Notes under the pieces: generated by a model | The model's database searches: none | What the model saw: only the letters and a program-made list of their open reading frames with translations | What the model was told of the DNA's origin: nothing | Shown: positions 6,721-6,866 of the stretch, in pieces | How the letters are laid out: every line of letters begins with the position of its first letter | Position numbering within the stretch: position 1 is the first letter of the stretch | From: Rhodospirillales bacterium | GTDB lineage: Bacteria > Pseudomonadota > Alphaproteobacteria > Rhodospirillales > JABHCV01 | NCBI GenBank assembly: GCA_016776705.1 | Contig: JADHSW010000158.1 | Span: 1-6,866 of the forward strand | DNA: 6,866 bases | Direction of reading: 5' to 3' | Position numbers and translations under genes: made by a program

Positions 6721-6866
6721 CTATAACCCGACATTTCCCATGTGCTCGTAACAACTGGCACGATCATACAAAATTTCACCGTTTTCTGAAGAACTATTTT
6801 CTCCAACCATCCGACACCTCCGGTTTTGACGGCTTAACGGCGTTTCGAATGCCATTTTTCGATAAT
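6721..6866 (-). CDS. Partial or small ORF upstream of the transporter, unknown product
   Basis: A minus-strand frame is open from the right edge to a TAG at 6721-6723, with 47 sense codons visible. It may be the 3' end of an upstream gene. Alternatively, translation may begin at the ATG at 6810, which has GGAGG (6817-6821) 6 nt upstream, giving a 29-residue peptide starting MVGENSSSENGEILY. A further in-frame ATG at 6855 has no visible ribosome site. The sequence is polar, with a basic RQNRRCR patch, no signal peptide and no family I recognise. The 79-nt gap to the binding-protein gene is long for co-translation. The frame may also be chance, with the GGAGG not used. Confidence 0.3.
   Translation of the reverse strand, partial: YRKMAFETPLSRQNRRCRMVGENSSSENGEILYDRASCYEHMGNVGL

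Noticed and set aside
1..6866. Mobile element, CRISPR or defence island
   Set aside because: There are no transposase, integrase or Cas motifs, no regularly spaced repeats and no terminal inverted repeats; coding character looks uniform across the five genes.

Overview
The window holds one compact, minus-strand operon for a five-component ABC importer of the peptide/oligosaccharide (Dpp/Opp/Agp-like) family. In transcription order it encodes a large secreted substrate-binding protein (4617-6641), a DppB-type permease (3467-4459), a DppC-type permease with a long extracytoplasmic insertion (2335-3462), a DppD-type ATPase (1300-2325) and a DppF-type ATPase (284-1303). All five genes appear intact.

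The organism is probably a Gram-negative proteobacterium, most likely an alphaproteobacterium of moderate GC (close to 50% by eye). The binding protein has a Sec signal peptide cleaved at an AxA site and no lipobox, as expected for a periplasmic protein. The closest family I recall is the Agp-like group common in Rhizobiales and other Alphaproteobacteria. That placement is from memory, not from a search.

Layout from the right edge: 6721-6866 holds an open minus-strand frame that could be the tail of an upstream gene or a 29-codon small ORF with a good GGAGG site. Next comes a 79-bp promoter/operator stretch containing the palindrome TTGGTAACCAA, then the binding-protein gene. Just after its stop lies a perfect 12-bp GC-rich hairpin with a short U tract. 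It probably acts as a leaky terminator or mRNA 3'-end stabiliser, so that the binding protein is made in excess over the membrane parts. The four downstream genes are tightly packed (gaps of 4 and 9 nt, then a 4-nt ATGA overlap), with Shine-Dalgarno sites inside or at the ends of preceding genes. The exception is the first permease gene, which has no good Shine-Dalgarno. The left 283 bp contain no recognisable gene beyond a possible 24-codon tail of a convergent plus-strand gene, and no clear terminator.

The proteins form a standard machine: the periplasmic binding protein captures solute, the two permeases form the channel, and the two different ATPases power import. Both ATPases keep all catalytic motifs and carry the four-cysteine C-terminal signature linked to an iron-sulfur cluster in this family. 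The substrate cannot be fixed from sequence: no hydrolase, peptidase or regulator is in view. I saw no CRISPR array, tRNA, rRNA, insertion sequence, phage gene or attachment site, and nothing that amounts to a new system. The points worth a second look are the expression-control elements between genes and the lineage-specific extensions of the binding protein and second permease.
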